Position numbers and translations under genes: made by a program
Source: Polycyclovorans sp.
GTDB lineage: Bacteria; Pseudomonadota; Gammaproteobacteria; Nevskiales; Nevskiaceae
Reading direction: 5' to 3'
NCBI GenBank assembly: GCA_002706265.1
Contig: PAKU01000028.1
Location: 23,878-87,877, forward strand
Length of the DNA stretch: 64,000 bases
The notes under the pieces: generated by a model
Told to the model about the DNA's origin: nothing
Seen by the model: only the letters and a program-made list of their open reading frames with translations
Database searches by the model: none
Part shown: piece by piece, positions 27,192 through 35,143 of the stretch
How positions within the stretch are numbered: the first letter of the stretch is position 1
Layout: every line of letters starts with the position of its first letter

Positions 27192-28213
27192 AGCCGACGG
27201 CAGACGGGCCACGCCGCCACCCGCCCCGGCTGGTGGTCACGCCGGGCGAGCCTGCCGGCATCGGCCCCGATCTGGTGCTGCAATGGGCCGCCGAGGGCCA
27301 TTGCTTGAACGCCGAGCTGGCCATCGTCGCCGATCCGGCCATGCTGGCCCAGCGCGCCCGGCAACTCGGTCTGGAAATCTCCTGCGTCATCGACCCGCAT
27401 CTGACCTTCGCACCAATTGCAGACGGCGCATTGCGCGTGTTGCCGGTGCCGCTGGCGCGGCCGGTCAGGCCCGGAGTTCTCGACCCTGACAACAGCGCCG
27501 GCGTCATCACGGCGCTGTACACCGCGCTGCAGGCCTGCCTCGACGGGCGCGCCGACGCCCTGGTCACCGGGCCGATGCAGAAGAGCGTCATCAACGACGC
27601 CGGCATTCCCTTCAGCGGTCATACCGAGTATCTCGCCGAGCACAGCGGCGGCGATCTTCCGGTGATGCTGCTGACTGCCGGCACCCTGCGCGTGGCGCTG
27701 GTCACCACCCACCTGCCGCTGCGCGCGGTGGCCGATGCCATCACCCTGAAGCGCATCGTCGCCACGGCGCGGGTGCTGCATCACGACCTGATCCGCCACT
27801 TCGACATTGCCGCGCCGCGCATTCTGGTGTGTGGGCTCAACCCGCACGCCGGTGAATCCGGACACCTGGGGCATGAAGAGGCCGCCATCATCACCCCGGC
27901 ACTGCAGCAGTTACGGGCCGAGGGCATCAACGTCAGCGGGCCGCTCCCGGCCGACACCCTGTTCACCCCGCAACATCTCGATCACGCCGATGCCGTGCTG
28001 GCCATGTACCACGACCAGGGCCTGCCCACGCTCAAGTACGCCGGCTTCGGCGAGGCGGTGAACGTCACCCTGGGCCTGCCGCTGCTGCGCACCTCGGTGG
28101 ACCATGGCACGGCGCTCGACCTGGCCGGCACCGGCCGCGCCCTTGGCGGCAGCTTTGCAGCCGCCCTGCGGCTGGCGGCGCAACTGGCCGCCCGGCGGCG
28201 CGGGCCGGCATGA
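27188..28213 (+). CDS. pdxA: 4-hydroxythreonine-4-phosphate dehydrogenase
   Basis: NAD-dependent enzyme of pyridoxal phosphate synthesis. Conserved VTPGEPAGIGPDL, GHTEYLAEHS, the metal-ligand HHDLIRHF and CGLNPHAGESGHLG, and MYHDQGL are all present. The first canonical start is GTG 27233, in the middle of the first beta strand. An upstream CTG at 27188 gives MKPTADGPRRHPPRLVVTPG, a normal PdxA N-terminus (341 aa); it forms a CTGA overlap with surA and has AAGGA (27177-27181) six bases before it. I prefer the CTG start. The stop overlaps the rsmA ATG (ATGA). Confidence 0.93.
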   Translation: MKPTADGPRRHPPRLVVTPGEPAGIGPDLVLQWAAEGHCLNAELAIVADPAMLAQRARQLGLEISCVIDPHLTFAPIADGALRVLPVPLARPVRPGVLDPDNSAGVITALYTALQACLDGRADALVTGPMQKSVINDAGIPFSGHTEYLAEHSGGDLPVMLLTAGTLRVALVTTHLPLRAVADAITLKRIVATARVLHHDLIRHFDIAAPRILVCGLNPHAGESGHLGHEEAAIITPALQQLRAEGINVSGPLPADTLFTPQHLDHADAVLAMYHDQGLPTLKYAGFGEAVNVTLGLPLLRTSVDHGTALDLAGTGRALGGSFAAALRLAAQLAARRRGPA

Positions 28214-28992
28214 GCGCGCACCGCGCCAAGAAGCGCTTCGGGCAGAACTTTCTGCATGACCGCGGGGTGATCGACCGCATCGTCCGCGCCATCCGACCGC
28301 GTGAAGGCGAGCGCATCATCGAGATCGGCCCCGGCCTGGGCGCGTTGACCGTGCCGCTGCTCGACACCCTCGGCCGGCTGGAGGTGATCGAACTGGACCG
28401 CGACATCATTCCCCGACTGACCGCCCACTGCGCCGGCCACGGCGAACTCACCATCACCCAGGCCGATGCCCTGAAGGTGGACTACACCGCGCTGGCCCAA
28501 GGGCAGTCGCTGCGGCTGGTCGGCAACCTGCCCTACAACATTTCTTCGCCCTTGCTGTTTCACCTGCTCGATCACGCCGGCGCCATCACCGACATGCACT
28601 TCATGCTGCAGAAAGAGGTCGTGGACCGCATGTGCGCCTCGGCCGGCGAACCCGACTACGGCCGACTGAGCGTGACCCTTGCGGCGCGCGCTCACGCCGA
28701 ATGCCTGTTCGTGGTTGGCCCCGAGGCGTTCCAGCCGGCGCCCAAGGTCGATTCAGCCATCGTCCGCCTGACGCCGCACGCGCCCGACTTCGCCATCGAC
28801 GACCGCGCCCGCTTCGAGCACCTGGTCACCGCTGCCTTCAGCCAGCGCCGCAAGCAACTCCGCAACACACTGAAGCCCCTGATGAACGCCGACGACATCA
28901 GCGCCTGCGGCATCGACCCCAGCATCCGCGCCGAACAACTGGCCCCGGCCGACTTCGCGAGGTTGGCCAACGCACTGCACGCCGTGCCCTGA
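28210..28992 (+). CDS. rsmA: 16S rRNA (adenine1518/1519-N6)-dimethyltransferase
   Basis: Dimethylates two adenines at the end of 16S rRNA during 30S assembly (KsgA). 260 residues, family-typical. Motifs: FGQNFLHD, the SAM-binding EIGPGLGALT and the catalytic NLPYNIS. It is the last gene of the lptD operon here. In many relatives apaG and apaH follow; here the run stops, and a degenerate region begins. Confidence 0.97.
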   Translation: MSAHRAKKRFGQNFLHDRGVIDRIVRAIRPREGERIIEIGPGLGALTVPLLDTLGRLEVIELDRDIIPRLTAHCAGHGELTITQADALKVDYTALAQGQSLRLVGNLPYNISSPLLFHLLDHAGAITDMHFMLQKEVVDRMCASAGEPDYGRLSVTLAARAHAECLFVVGPEAFQPAPKVDSAIVRLTPHAPDFAIDDRARFEHLVTAAFSQRRKQLRNTLKPLMNADDISACGIDPSIRAEQLAPADFARLANALHAVP

Positions 28993-29163
28993 GGCGTCCG
29001 CAGATCGCTGTGACCGTGCTTTAACCGGCAGCCCGTCGGTTCCGAGCCTGCAATTAACCAATTCTTGCGCTCAGCGGCCGACGGAAATTGGTTGAGCCAG
29101 CGGCGCTGCGTTTTTGAGCAGCGCTGCTGTCCCGAATCGCCGACGAACGCGACGAATCCGGAA

Positions 29164-29720
29164 TCAGAGCCCACCGACGCGGAAGTAGCCGATGATGCAC
29201 TCTGGATTTCGGACGGCGATTCGAACGTGGGTTCGTTTCTTGAAGCCCGCGCCGGGATAGAGTTCGTCGCCCTCTTCGAAAACGCCGTAGACGGTGTCGC
29301 AGAGATCGAGCCTGGTCTGTTCCCGTAGCTCGTGCACGGTCTGGATCACCGCGCAGTCCAGCGACCGACGCAGGAACACACCGCTGTCCTGATGGGTGTT
29401 CTTGGGTATCGGGGCCTTGGCTGCCGCAATGGAGGCGACCAAGATGCCGTGGGCGTCTGCCAGTTCCTGCATCACGCGCAGTCCGTGAGGTTGAGACACA
29501 GCCCGGGGTGAATCAGGGCGCCCAGCACGAATGGCGATTTGATTTTGGGGCGCTTGCGCTTGCTGAGTTCTTGAGCCCTGGCCAATCCGCGTTCGGGACT
29601 GTCGACCCAGAAGTAGCTGCCCGGGCCGAGCCAGTCGTATTCGTTCTCGCTGGGCTTTAGCTTGGATGTTCCGCCGAGGACCGCTTCGCCGAGTGACTTG
29701 TCACACCCGTGTTAGGCCAC
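29164..29720 (-). pseudogene. Broken ADP-ribosyltransferase-like (PARP-fold-like) gene
   Basis: Reading minus from GTG 29720, codons are GTG GCC TAA, then HGCDKSLGEAVLGGTSKLKP, YDWLGPGSYFW and later KSPFVLGALIHPG. The HG at the start of a strand plus a GxYF block after a YDWLG turn resembles the H-Y signature of PARP/diphtheria-type ART folds. Two lesions are seen: TAA at codon 3, where a Tyr codon (TAC/TAT) is expected before HG, and a 1-base frameshift near 29475-29485 (LNLTDC then VMQELADAHG in another frame). The C-terminal half, ending THVRIAVRNPECIIGYFRV, stays open to 29164. Family assignment rests on pattern memory. Confidence 0.6.
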
Positions 29721-29750
29721 ACTGGGCCCGAGGGTGTGCCCTTGACCGCT

Positions 29751-29909
29751 TCAACGGTAATGGGTCGCCAGCTTGCCGCTCTTCGTGATGATGCCGGCCT
29801 TCACGAGAAATTTGACGGCCCGCTCGGGATCTTTCTGAATCTCGCGAGCGAGGTCACGCGCCTGCTTGGGCAGCACTTTGGCGGTTGACTGGGTCATTAC
29901 GGCGCTCAT
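29751..29909 (-). CDS. Small 52-aa protein upstream of the ART-like pseudogene
   Basis: A short frame of 52 codons from ATG 29909, with an alternative ATG at codon 5 (MTQSTAKVLP). It is lysine/arginine rich and ends AGIITKSGKLATHYR, a tail I have seen in small uncharacterised proteins that precede PARP-like genes, so a partner or antitoxin role is possible. It ends 30 bases before the start of the pseudogene on the same strand, as expected of an operon. Codon use resembles that of neighbouring genes, and the frame is intact even though its partner is broken. Confidence 0.6.
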   Translation of the reverse strand: MSAVMTQSTAKVLPKQARDLAREIQKDPERAVKFLVKAGIITKSGKLATHYR

Positions 29910-30233
29910 GGAATGAGTCCTGACATCTGGGGTGCCATCATGCCGACCCGGGCACCGACCGGCCAGTTCGAGGTGCTCGCCAGGGTTTCAGAGGCGTGCG
30001 TGAGCGTCGCAAGATGCGACCCGCATCGAACGGACGGGGGTTCAGTTCCCCGTCCGGAATCGAATTGGGCTTTCGCCGGGAGGGAGCGCCGTACGTCCAC
30101 CCCTTCAAACCAGTCATGTAACGCACTGTTGAACCACCAGGCCGAGGTTGGGGGAGGCTCATCCCCTCTTTGCACGTGGCCGTAGAAAAAGCGCCTTGCG
30201 GCCATGCCGGTGCTCGACTTGCTCAGCCTGTCG
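29910..30233. other. Non-coding, hairpin-rich stretch
   Basis: No frame here looks coding. Two perfect hairpins (listed separately) sit near its centre. It separates the small-protein/ART module from the end of the PAS gene and may hold the module's promoter, but no convincing -35/-10 pair stands out. Confidence 0.5.
30006..30056. repeat. Pair of adjacent perfect hairpins
   Basis: GTCGCA-AGA-TGCGAC (30006-30020) is followed ten bases later by CGGACGGGG-8 nt-CCCCGTCCG (30031-30056). The second resembles a tRNA T-arm (GGTTCAGTTCC) but has G where the invariant A58 should be, and no acceptor or anticodon arm fits around it. Confidence 0.55.
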
Positions 30234-31961
30234 CTACGCGTCCAGGCGCATCGCGGTGGCCAGAAACACCGGCCGCACCGCGTCGTCGAGATACTGCAAG
30301 GCCACCCTCACCGGCAGCCATGCGCCGTCGGCGCTGCGATGCCGGGTGGTGTAGTGCACCACCTCGACCTGCCCTTCGCGCAAGGCGCGCAGCCAGGCCT
30401 GAAACGCGGTGCGGTCGAGCTCGGGAGCGATGCCCGGCAACGACAGGTGGGCCCAGCGCGCAGGCGGGTAGCCAAGTGCGGCCTTGGCCGCCGCGCTGAC
30501 CTCGATGAACGACAGGGTCTGGGCATCGAGCACGAACGCCTGATCGACCCCCAGCTCGAACCAGCGCCGCTCCCGCTGCACCCGCCGCTGCACGTGCCCG
30601 GCTTCGCTCAGGTCGCGCACCTGCACCACCCAGCCGCGACCCTCCCCCAGCGGATGCGCCCGCAAGGTCACGGGGAACGACTGCGCGTCTTTGCGCCAGG
30701 CGCGCACCGGCGGCCGGTCGCCCTGCACCGACTCGAACGCGACCAGACTCAGCTCCGGCGTGTGCACAAAGGGCACGGGGAACAGTTTGGCGAGCGTCAG
30801 CCCGGCCCACTCGGCCCCGACATAGCCGAACAGGGCGTCGGCACGACCGTGCGCGGTGCGCACGCTGCCGTCACGGTTGACCAGCAGAATCGCCTCATCC
30901 AGATGGCCGAGCGCCTCGCGCATCACCCCGGCTTCGGCCTGCAATTCCGCCACCGCATCGAGCCGAGGGCCGGCATCGGTGAGCAGCACGATGCCGCCCT
31001 CGCGGCCGCCGCGCGTCTCGGCCAGCACCGTGAGATCAACCCGCTGGCGCTCGCCCTTGCGGCTCAGCAGGGTCAAGGGCTGCTGCAGGCGCTCGGGCAG
31101 CGGATCGGCCAGCAGGCCGTGGGCGGTGCCCAGCACCGACTCGCCACTGGCGTCCTGCAGCTTCAGCACGGACAACAGCGGGCGGGTCTGGGCATCACGC
31201 GCACGCCAGCCGGTCCAGTGCTCGGCCGGCGCGTTCATCGCCCGCACCCGGCCTTCGGGGTCGAAGCGCAGTGCCGCCACCTGCAGCGCCGCCAACAGCG
31301 CGAACGCCGAAGTTGATTCGGCCTCGGGCGCGCCCGCAGGCGCACCGGCTGCCTCGCTCTGCCCGCGCAGCCGGGCGCGCAGCACGTCCGGGTCGGGCCG
31401 CGCGGCGGGGCGACGCTGCCGCCAGGCCAGGCCGACCAGCAGCCCGCCGACCACCACCAGCAGGCTGATGCCCACGCGTCGCAGCGTCACCAATGCGGCG
31501 GCATCGACCTCGGCGCGCAGTTGTCTGAAGCGTGAAAATTCCACCGTGCCCAGCGGTTGCGCCGCATCATCTGCCATCACCGCAAGGCCGTGATCGCTGG
31601 TGACGCGATAGACCTGCCGGCGGACGCTGGCCCGCTGCACGGCCGGCACCCACCGCAAGGGCCACGATTCAAACGCGCCGCCGCTGGCCAGCACCCGCCC
31701 TGAGGCGTCGCGCACCGTCAGAAAGCTCAGGGCCAGGCGCGCATCGGTCTGCAGTGCCCTGACCTGGCGGCGCACGGCGCCCTCGTCCCTGGCCACCAGC
31801 AGCGGGCGGAACCGCGCGGCCAGTCGTGCCTCGGTGTAGGCCAGGTCCAGCCGTGCCTGGCCATGCAGGCCCATGCCCAGGGCAACCGCGCCGATTCCGG
31901 CAAGCACCAGGGCCAGAAGCAGCCCCCTCAGGGACCGCGCACGGCGCGCTGCGTCGGGCAT
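30234..31961 (-). CDS. Membrane-anchored multi-PAS protein without an output domain
   Basis: 575-residue protein from ATG 31961 (a TTG six codons earlier is possible). An N-terminal transmembrane helix (SLRGLLLALVLAGIGAVALG) and a second one near 160-185 enclose a periplasmic sensor of about 120 residues. The cytoplasmic part contains PAS-like repeats (LRFDPEGRVRAMNAPAEHWTG; AILLVNRDGSVRTAHGRADALFGY; FVLDAQTLSFIEVSAAAKAALGY). No histidine kinase, GGDEF, EAL or chemotaxis domain follows; the protein ends after the third PAS. It lies downstream of the Tad pilus genes on the same strand, so a surface-sensing accessory role is possible but unproven. Confidence 0.75.
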   Translation of the reverse strand: MPDAARRARSLRGLLLALVLAGIGAVALGMGLHGQARLDLAYTEARLAARFRPLLVARDEGAVRRQVRALQTDARLALSFLTVRDASGRVLASGGAFESWPLRWVPAVQRASVRRQVYRVTSDHGLAVMADDAAQPLGTVEFSRFRQLRAEVDAAALVTLRRVGISLLVVVGGLLVGLAWRQRRPAARPDPDVLRARLRGQSEAAGAPAGAPEAESTSAFALLAALQVAALRFDPEGRVRAMNAPAEHWTGWRARDAQTRPLLSVLKLQDASGESVLGTAHGLLADPLPERLQQPLTLLSRKGERQRVDLTVLAETRGGREGGIVLLTDAGPRLDAVAELQAEAGVMREALGHLDEAILLVNRDGSVRTAHGRADALFGYVGAEWAGLTLAKLFPVPFVHTPELSLVAFESVQGDRPPVRAWRKDAQSFPVTLRAHPLGEGRGWVVQVRDLSEAGHVQRRVQRERRWFELGVDQAFVLDAQTLSFIEVSAAAKAALGYPPARWAHLSLPGIAPELDRTAFQAWLRALREGQVEVVHYTTRHRSADGAWLPVRVALQYLDDAVRPVFLATAMRLDA

Positions 31962-32147
31962 CCGCCGGCCCTCGGTCAAGGCTGAAACAGCATGGGCCGT
32001 CGGTCCGTATGACGGACCCGGCCATGGCCACCCCGGCGCGCGTGGGCCGGCGCAGCACGTAACCGGGTCAGCCGCCTCGCCCGGTCATCACCGCTGGCCG
32101 GGCCGGTTGAAGCGCGAGGGCGACCGCGGCACTGCCTGTGCCGATGA

Positions 32148-32438
32148 CTAACCCCCACCACCACTGCCGAAATCTTCGCGCTCAAAGGTCTCGGGAATGG
32201 GCTGGGTGTAGCTGTCGAGGTAGCGCTGATAGACACGCTCGGCCACTTCGCCGCTCATGGGTCGCGGGTCCGAGGGCGCGGCGATGCCACTCTTCTGCAG
32301 GGTCAGCCAGGCGCGCGTGTCGGTGCCGTCGGCAAGCGGCGGCGCCTTGGCGGTCTGTCGCCCCGGCGGTTGCGCGTGCGCGGCCATGCCGAGCCCCAGA
32401 ACCGCCAGCAGCAGGGAAAGTCGTAGTGTCGTTGTCAT
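32148..32438 (-). CDS. DUF3613 small secreted protein of the Tad locus
   Basis: 96 residues with a signal peptide cut after AAHAQ. The mature part has the family-type segment RAWLTLQKSGIAAPSDPRPMSGEVAERVYQRYLDSY and a glycine-rich tail. DUF3613 proteins are commonly found at the end of Tad/Flp pilus clusters, as here, 11 bases after the tadD stop. Function unknown; probably periplasmic. Confidence 0.75.
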   Translation of the reverse strand: MTTTLRLSLLLAVLGLGMAAHAQPPGRQTAKAPPLADGTDTRAWLTLQKSGIAAPSDPRPMSGEVAERVYQRYLDSYTQPIPETFEREDFGSGGGG

Positions 32439-32449
32439 GGCAAGAATCC

Positions 32450-33277
32450 TCAGGGACGGCGGGCAGTCGCGGGCGTGAATTGACGGGCTTGCGCTTGCAG
32501 GCGGGCAAAGCCGGCTGCATCCACATCGCTGTTGTCCGCCATGTCACGCGCCCGTTGCGTGTCACCGCTGGCCAGCAGCAGCAGAATCAGGTTGTTGCGT
32601 ATGCGCGGGTCGTCGGGCGCCAGCTCCGCGGCGGTCGCGAGTTGCCGCAGCGCGGCGTCGAACTGACCGGCACGCAGGTAGGCATAGCCCAGGTCGTTGC
32701 GGAACTCGGCCGCCGTCGGGTGGAGCGCCACCGCAGACGTCAGGTGTGTCAGGGCCCGTTCTTCCTGCCGGCGGCGGGCGGCAATGAGCCCCAGACCGTG
32801 CTGCGCATGGGCCGCATAGGCACTGTCACCGAGGGTGTTGAACAGCCGTTCGGCCTCGCTCAGCTCCCCGAGCCGCCGCCGGGCATCGCCTTCGAGCCAG
32901 CGCAATTCGGTGCTGTCGCCGCTGCTCACCCGCTGCGCCTGGATATGCGCCACGGCGGCATAGAACTGATCCTGCGCGATCATGCCGCGGATCAGTTCGT
33001 TGTGCAGTTCGCTGTCGCTGGCCGTTGCGGCCTGGCCTGCCGGCGCGGCAGACCGTCGCGGCGATGGCCGGGCGGCGGCGTCGTTGAGCTTCATCACCCC
33101 GGCGCGGCCGATCGGTGCCTGGTCGATGCCCTGTTCCACACGATGCGTGGGGCTGGTGCAGGCGCTCAGGGCCGTCGCGAACAGCATCAGCAGTGCTGCC
33201 GCCCCGGCACCGGGCCGGCCCGCGGCCCTTGCCGACCGGCCGGGGATGGCAACCCTTGACCGATCAACCCGCAACAT
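32450..33277 (-). CDS. tadD: TadD-like TPR lipoprotein
   Basis: Tetratricopeptide-repeat pilotin-like component of Tad pilus assembly. 275 residues from ATG 33277 (MLRVDRSRVAIPG), overlapping tadC by 14 bases. The signal ends in lipobox ALSAC. TPR helices follow: AQHGLGLIAARRRQEERALT, FRNDLGYAYLRAGQFDAALR and IRNNLILLLLASGDTQRA. The frame extends upstream inside tadC, but without homology. Confidence 0.82.
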   Translation of the reverse strand: MLRVDRSRVAIPGRSARAAGRPGAGAAALLMLFATALSACTSPTHRVEQGIDQAPIGRAGVMKLNDAAARPSPRRSAAPAGQAATASDSELHNELIRGMIAQDQFYAAVAHIQAQRVSSGDSTELRWLEGDARRRLGELSEAERLFNTLGDSAYAAHAQHGLGLIAARRRQEERALTHLTSAVALHPTAAEFRNDLGYAYLRAGQFDAALRQLATAAELAPDDPRIRNNLILLLLASGDTQRARDMADNSDVDAAGFARLQAQARQFTPATARRP

Positions 33278-34208
33278 CGCCCAGCGCCTTGATGATCGAC
33301 ATGAACGCGGGCCCGGCCACAAAGATGAGCAGCGCAGGGAAGAAAAACAGCACCATGACCACGGTCATGCGGCCCGACAGATGGTTGACCTTTTCACGCA
33401 GGGTGAGGCTGCGCCGCTCTTCGAGCACCGCCAGGGTTTCCAGCAGCGGCTCTCGCACTTCACCGCCAAAGCGGTCCACCTGGCGCAGCACCGACAGCAC
33501 CGACGACAGTTCTTCGACCTCCAGCAGATCGCTCAGGCCCTTCAGAGTCGCGTCGGTGTCGGCGCCGGCGTCGATGCTGCGCAACACAATCTCGAACTCA
33601 CGCCCCAGTTCGGGCAGCACGCCGCCGCCTTCCCGCACCAGCGACGCGATCGCCTGCCGGGTGGAGAGCCCGGCCTCGAACAGCAGAATCAGCAAATGCA
33701 CGAACAGCGGCACCTCGCCGCGAATCCGTGCCCGACGGCCTTCCGACAGACTGCGCAGCACCCAGCGCGGAATCAGCAGAGACAGCGCAAAGGCCACGAA
33801 TCCGGCCATCAGCAGGTAGAGATACTTCTGCGGGTGGTCGGCGCCCAACAACCAGTAGGCCACCACCAGCGCGCCGGCCACCAGCGGCACCGCGCCCTGA
33901 AAGGCGTACCAGCCGATACGCGCCTGCGGGCTGCGGTAACCGGCCTGCAGCAACAGCTTGGCGCTTTCGTTTTCCGGGTCTACCCAGCCTTCGATGACCT
34001 TGCCGCTCTTGGCCACGCGTTCGACCAGACCGCCGCCGCTGGCGGCGCCATCATCGGCGTCGCCGGTGGCGGTCATGGTGGGGGCGACGCGGGCGCGCAG
34101 GCGCGTCTGCTGCCGGGCATTCTGCAGCACCATCCACAGCACCAGGCCCAGTGCGCCCACCACCACCACGGTGACGGCCGCCAGCACCCCAAAGACCCAG
34201 GCGCTCAT
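33264..34208 (-). CDS. tadC: Tad pilus inner-membrane platform protein TadC
   Basis: T2SSF-domain integral membrane protein of 314 residues. It has an N-terminal transmembrane helix (ALGLVLWMVLQ), a cytoplasmic T2SSF domain with VHLLILLFEAGLSTRQAIA, and two C-terminal helices. It pairs with TadB to form the platform moved by the TadA ATPase. The start overlaps the tadB stop (ATGA). Confidence 0.92.
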   Translation of the reverse strand: MSAWVFGVLAAVTVVVVGALGLVLWMVLQNARQQTRLRARVAPTMTATGDADDGAASGGGLVERVAKSGKVIEGWVDPENESAKLLLQAGYRSPQARIGWYAFQGAVPLVAGALVVAYWLLGADHPQKYLYLLMAGFVAFALSLLIPRWVLRSLSEGRRARIRGEVPLFVHLLILLFEAGLSTRQAIASLVREGGGVLPELGREFEIVLRSIDAGADTDATLKGLSDLLEVEELSSVLSVLRQVDRFGGEVREPLLETLAVLEERRSLTLREKVNHLSGRMTVVMVLFFFPALLIFVAGPAFMSIIKALGDVAG

Positions 34209-35143
34209 GAGGGTTCGTCCGTGCTGCGCATCATCTTCACGATCACCGTGATGCCGGCAAGCTGCATACCGAGTGAGATCAACATCATCATCCGGCCTCC
34301 GCTGTCTTCAAGAATGGTGGTGTAGTAACCGGGGTTCTGCAGATACACGTACAGCGAAATGCCGATGGGCAGCACCGACAGCACGATGGCCGAGAACCGG
34401 GTTTCGGCCGTCAGTGCGCGGAGTTCGCGCGCCGCCATTTCCCGCGAGCGGATGGCGGTGACCAGACTGCGCAGAATGTTGCGCAGCGAGCCGCCGTATT
34501 TGCGATTGATCGAGGCCGCCATGGCCACCACCTTCAGGTCGCGCAGCTGGTGAATCTCTGCCGCTTCCATCAGCACGGCATCGGTGGGGGCACCCAGACG
34601 CACCTGCCGGCCAACGCTGACCATCAGCGGCTGCAAAGGCGCGGGCGCTTCGCGCGCGGCCAGGGCCAACGATTCCTCCAGCGTGTTGCCGGCCGCCAAC
34701 ACCCGCATCGTGGCCTCCAGATAGCCCGGCAACTGCTCCAGCATCATCGCGCGGCGTGAGGACGCCTTGCGCGTCAACCACGCCCAGCCCAGCACGATCA
34801 CCATGCCCACAATGCCCACGGCGCCCAGCCAGCCCACCGTCAAGAACAGAACCGGAACCACCACCAGCACCGTGGGCAGCCAGACGAGCAAAACCTTCTC
34901 GGGCGCCACCTCGTAGCCCGAACGCCACAGCAGCGTGCACAGGCTACGGGTGACGGGATCCTTGATGGCGTCCTTGCGCGGGCGGTAGCGCTCACCGGCT
35001 TCCCGTTCGGCCGTTTCGCCGATGGCGCGCTGGCGCATACGCGCGCTGCGCGCCTTTTCGTTGGCCGCGGCGCGCAGGAACAGCGTCAGGGCCACGCCGG
35101 CAAGCACCAGCATCGCCGTCAGCAACAGTGCCGTCAGATTCAT
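34205..35143 (-). CDS. tadB: Tad pilus inner-membrane platform protein TadB
   Basis: T2SSF-domain protein, 312 residues from ATG 35143 (MNLTALLLTAMLV). Transmembrane segments lie at the N-terminus, around 95-135 and at the C-terminus; the T2SSF core has LEATMRVLAAGNTLEESLAL. It is translationally coupled to tadA upstream (ATGA) and tadC downstream (ATGA). Confidence 0.93.
   Translation of the reverse strand: MNLTALLLTAMLVLAGVALTLFLRAAANEKARSARMRQRAIGETAEREAGERYRPRKDAIKDPVTRSLCTLLWRSGYEVAPEKVLLVWLPTVLVVVPVLFLTVGWLGAVGIVGMVIVLGWAWLTRKASSRRAMMLEQLPGYLEATMRVLAAGNTLEESLALAAREAPAPLQPLMVSVGRQVRLGAPTDAVLMEAAEIHQLRDLKVVAMAASINRKYGGSLRNILRSLVTAIRSREMAARELRALTAETRFSAIVLSVLPIGISLYVYLQNPGYYTTILEDSGGRMMMLISLGMQLAGITVIVKMMRSTDEPS

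Noticed and set aside
30031..30056. tRNA gene suggested by the T-arm-like hairpin
   Set aside because: The invariant A58 is G, and no D-arm, anticodon arm or 7-bp acceptor stem can be fitted around it.
29906..30205. Overlapping 74-99 codon minus-strand frames
   Set aside because: Both frames cross the hairpin pair, differ from each other and have no family resemblance; compositional noise is more likely.
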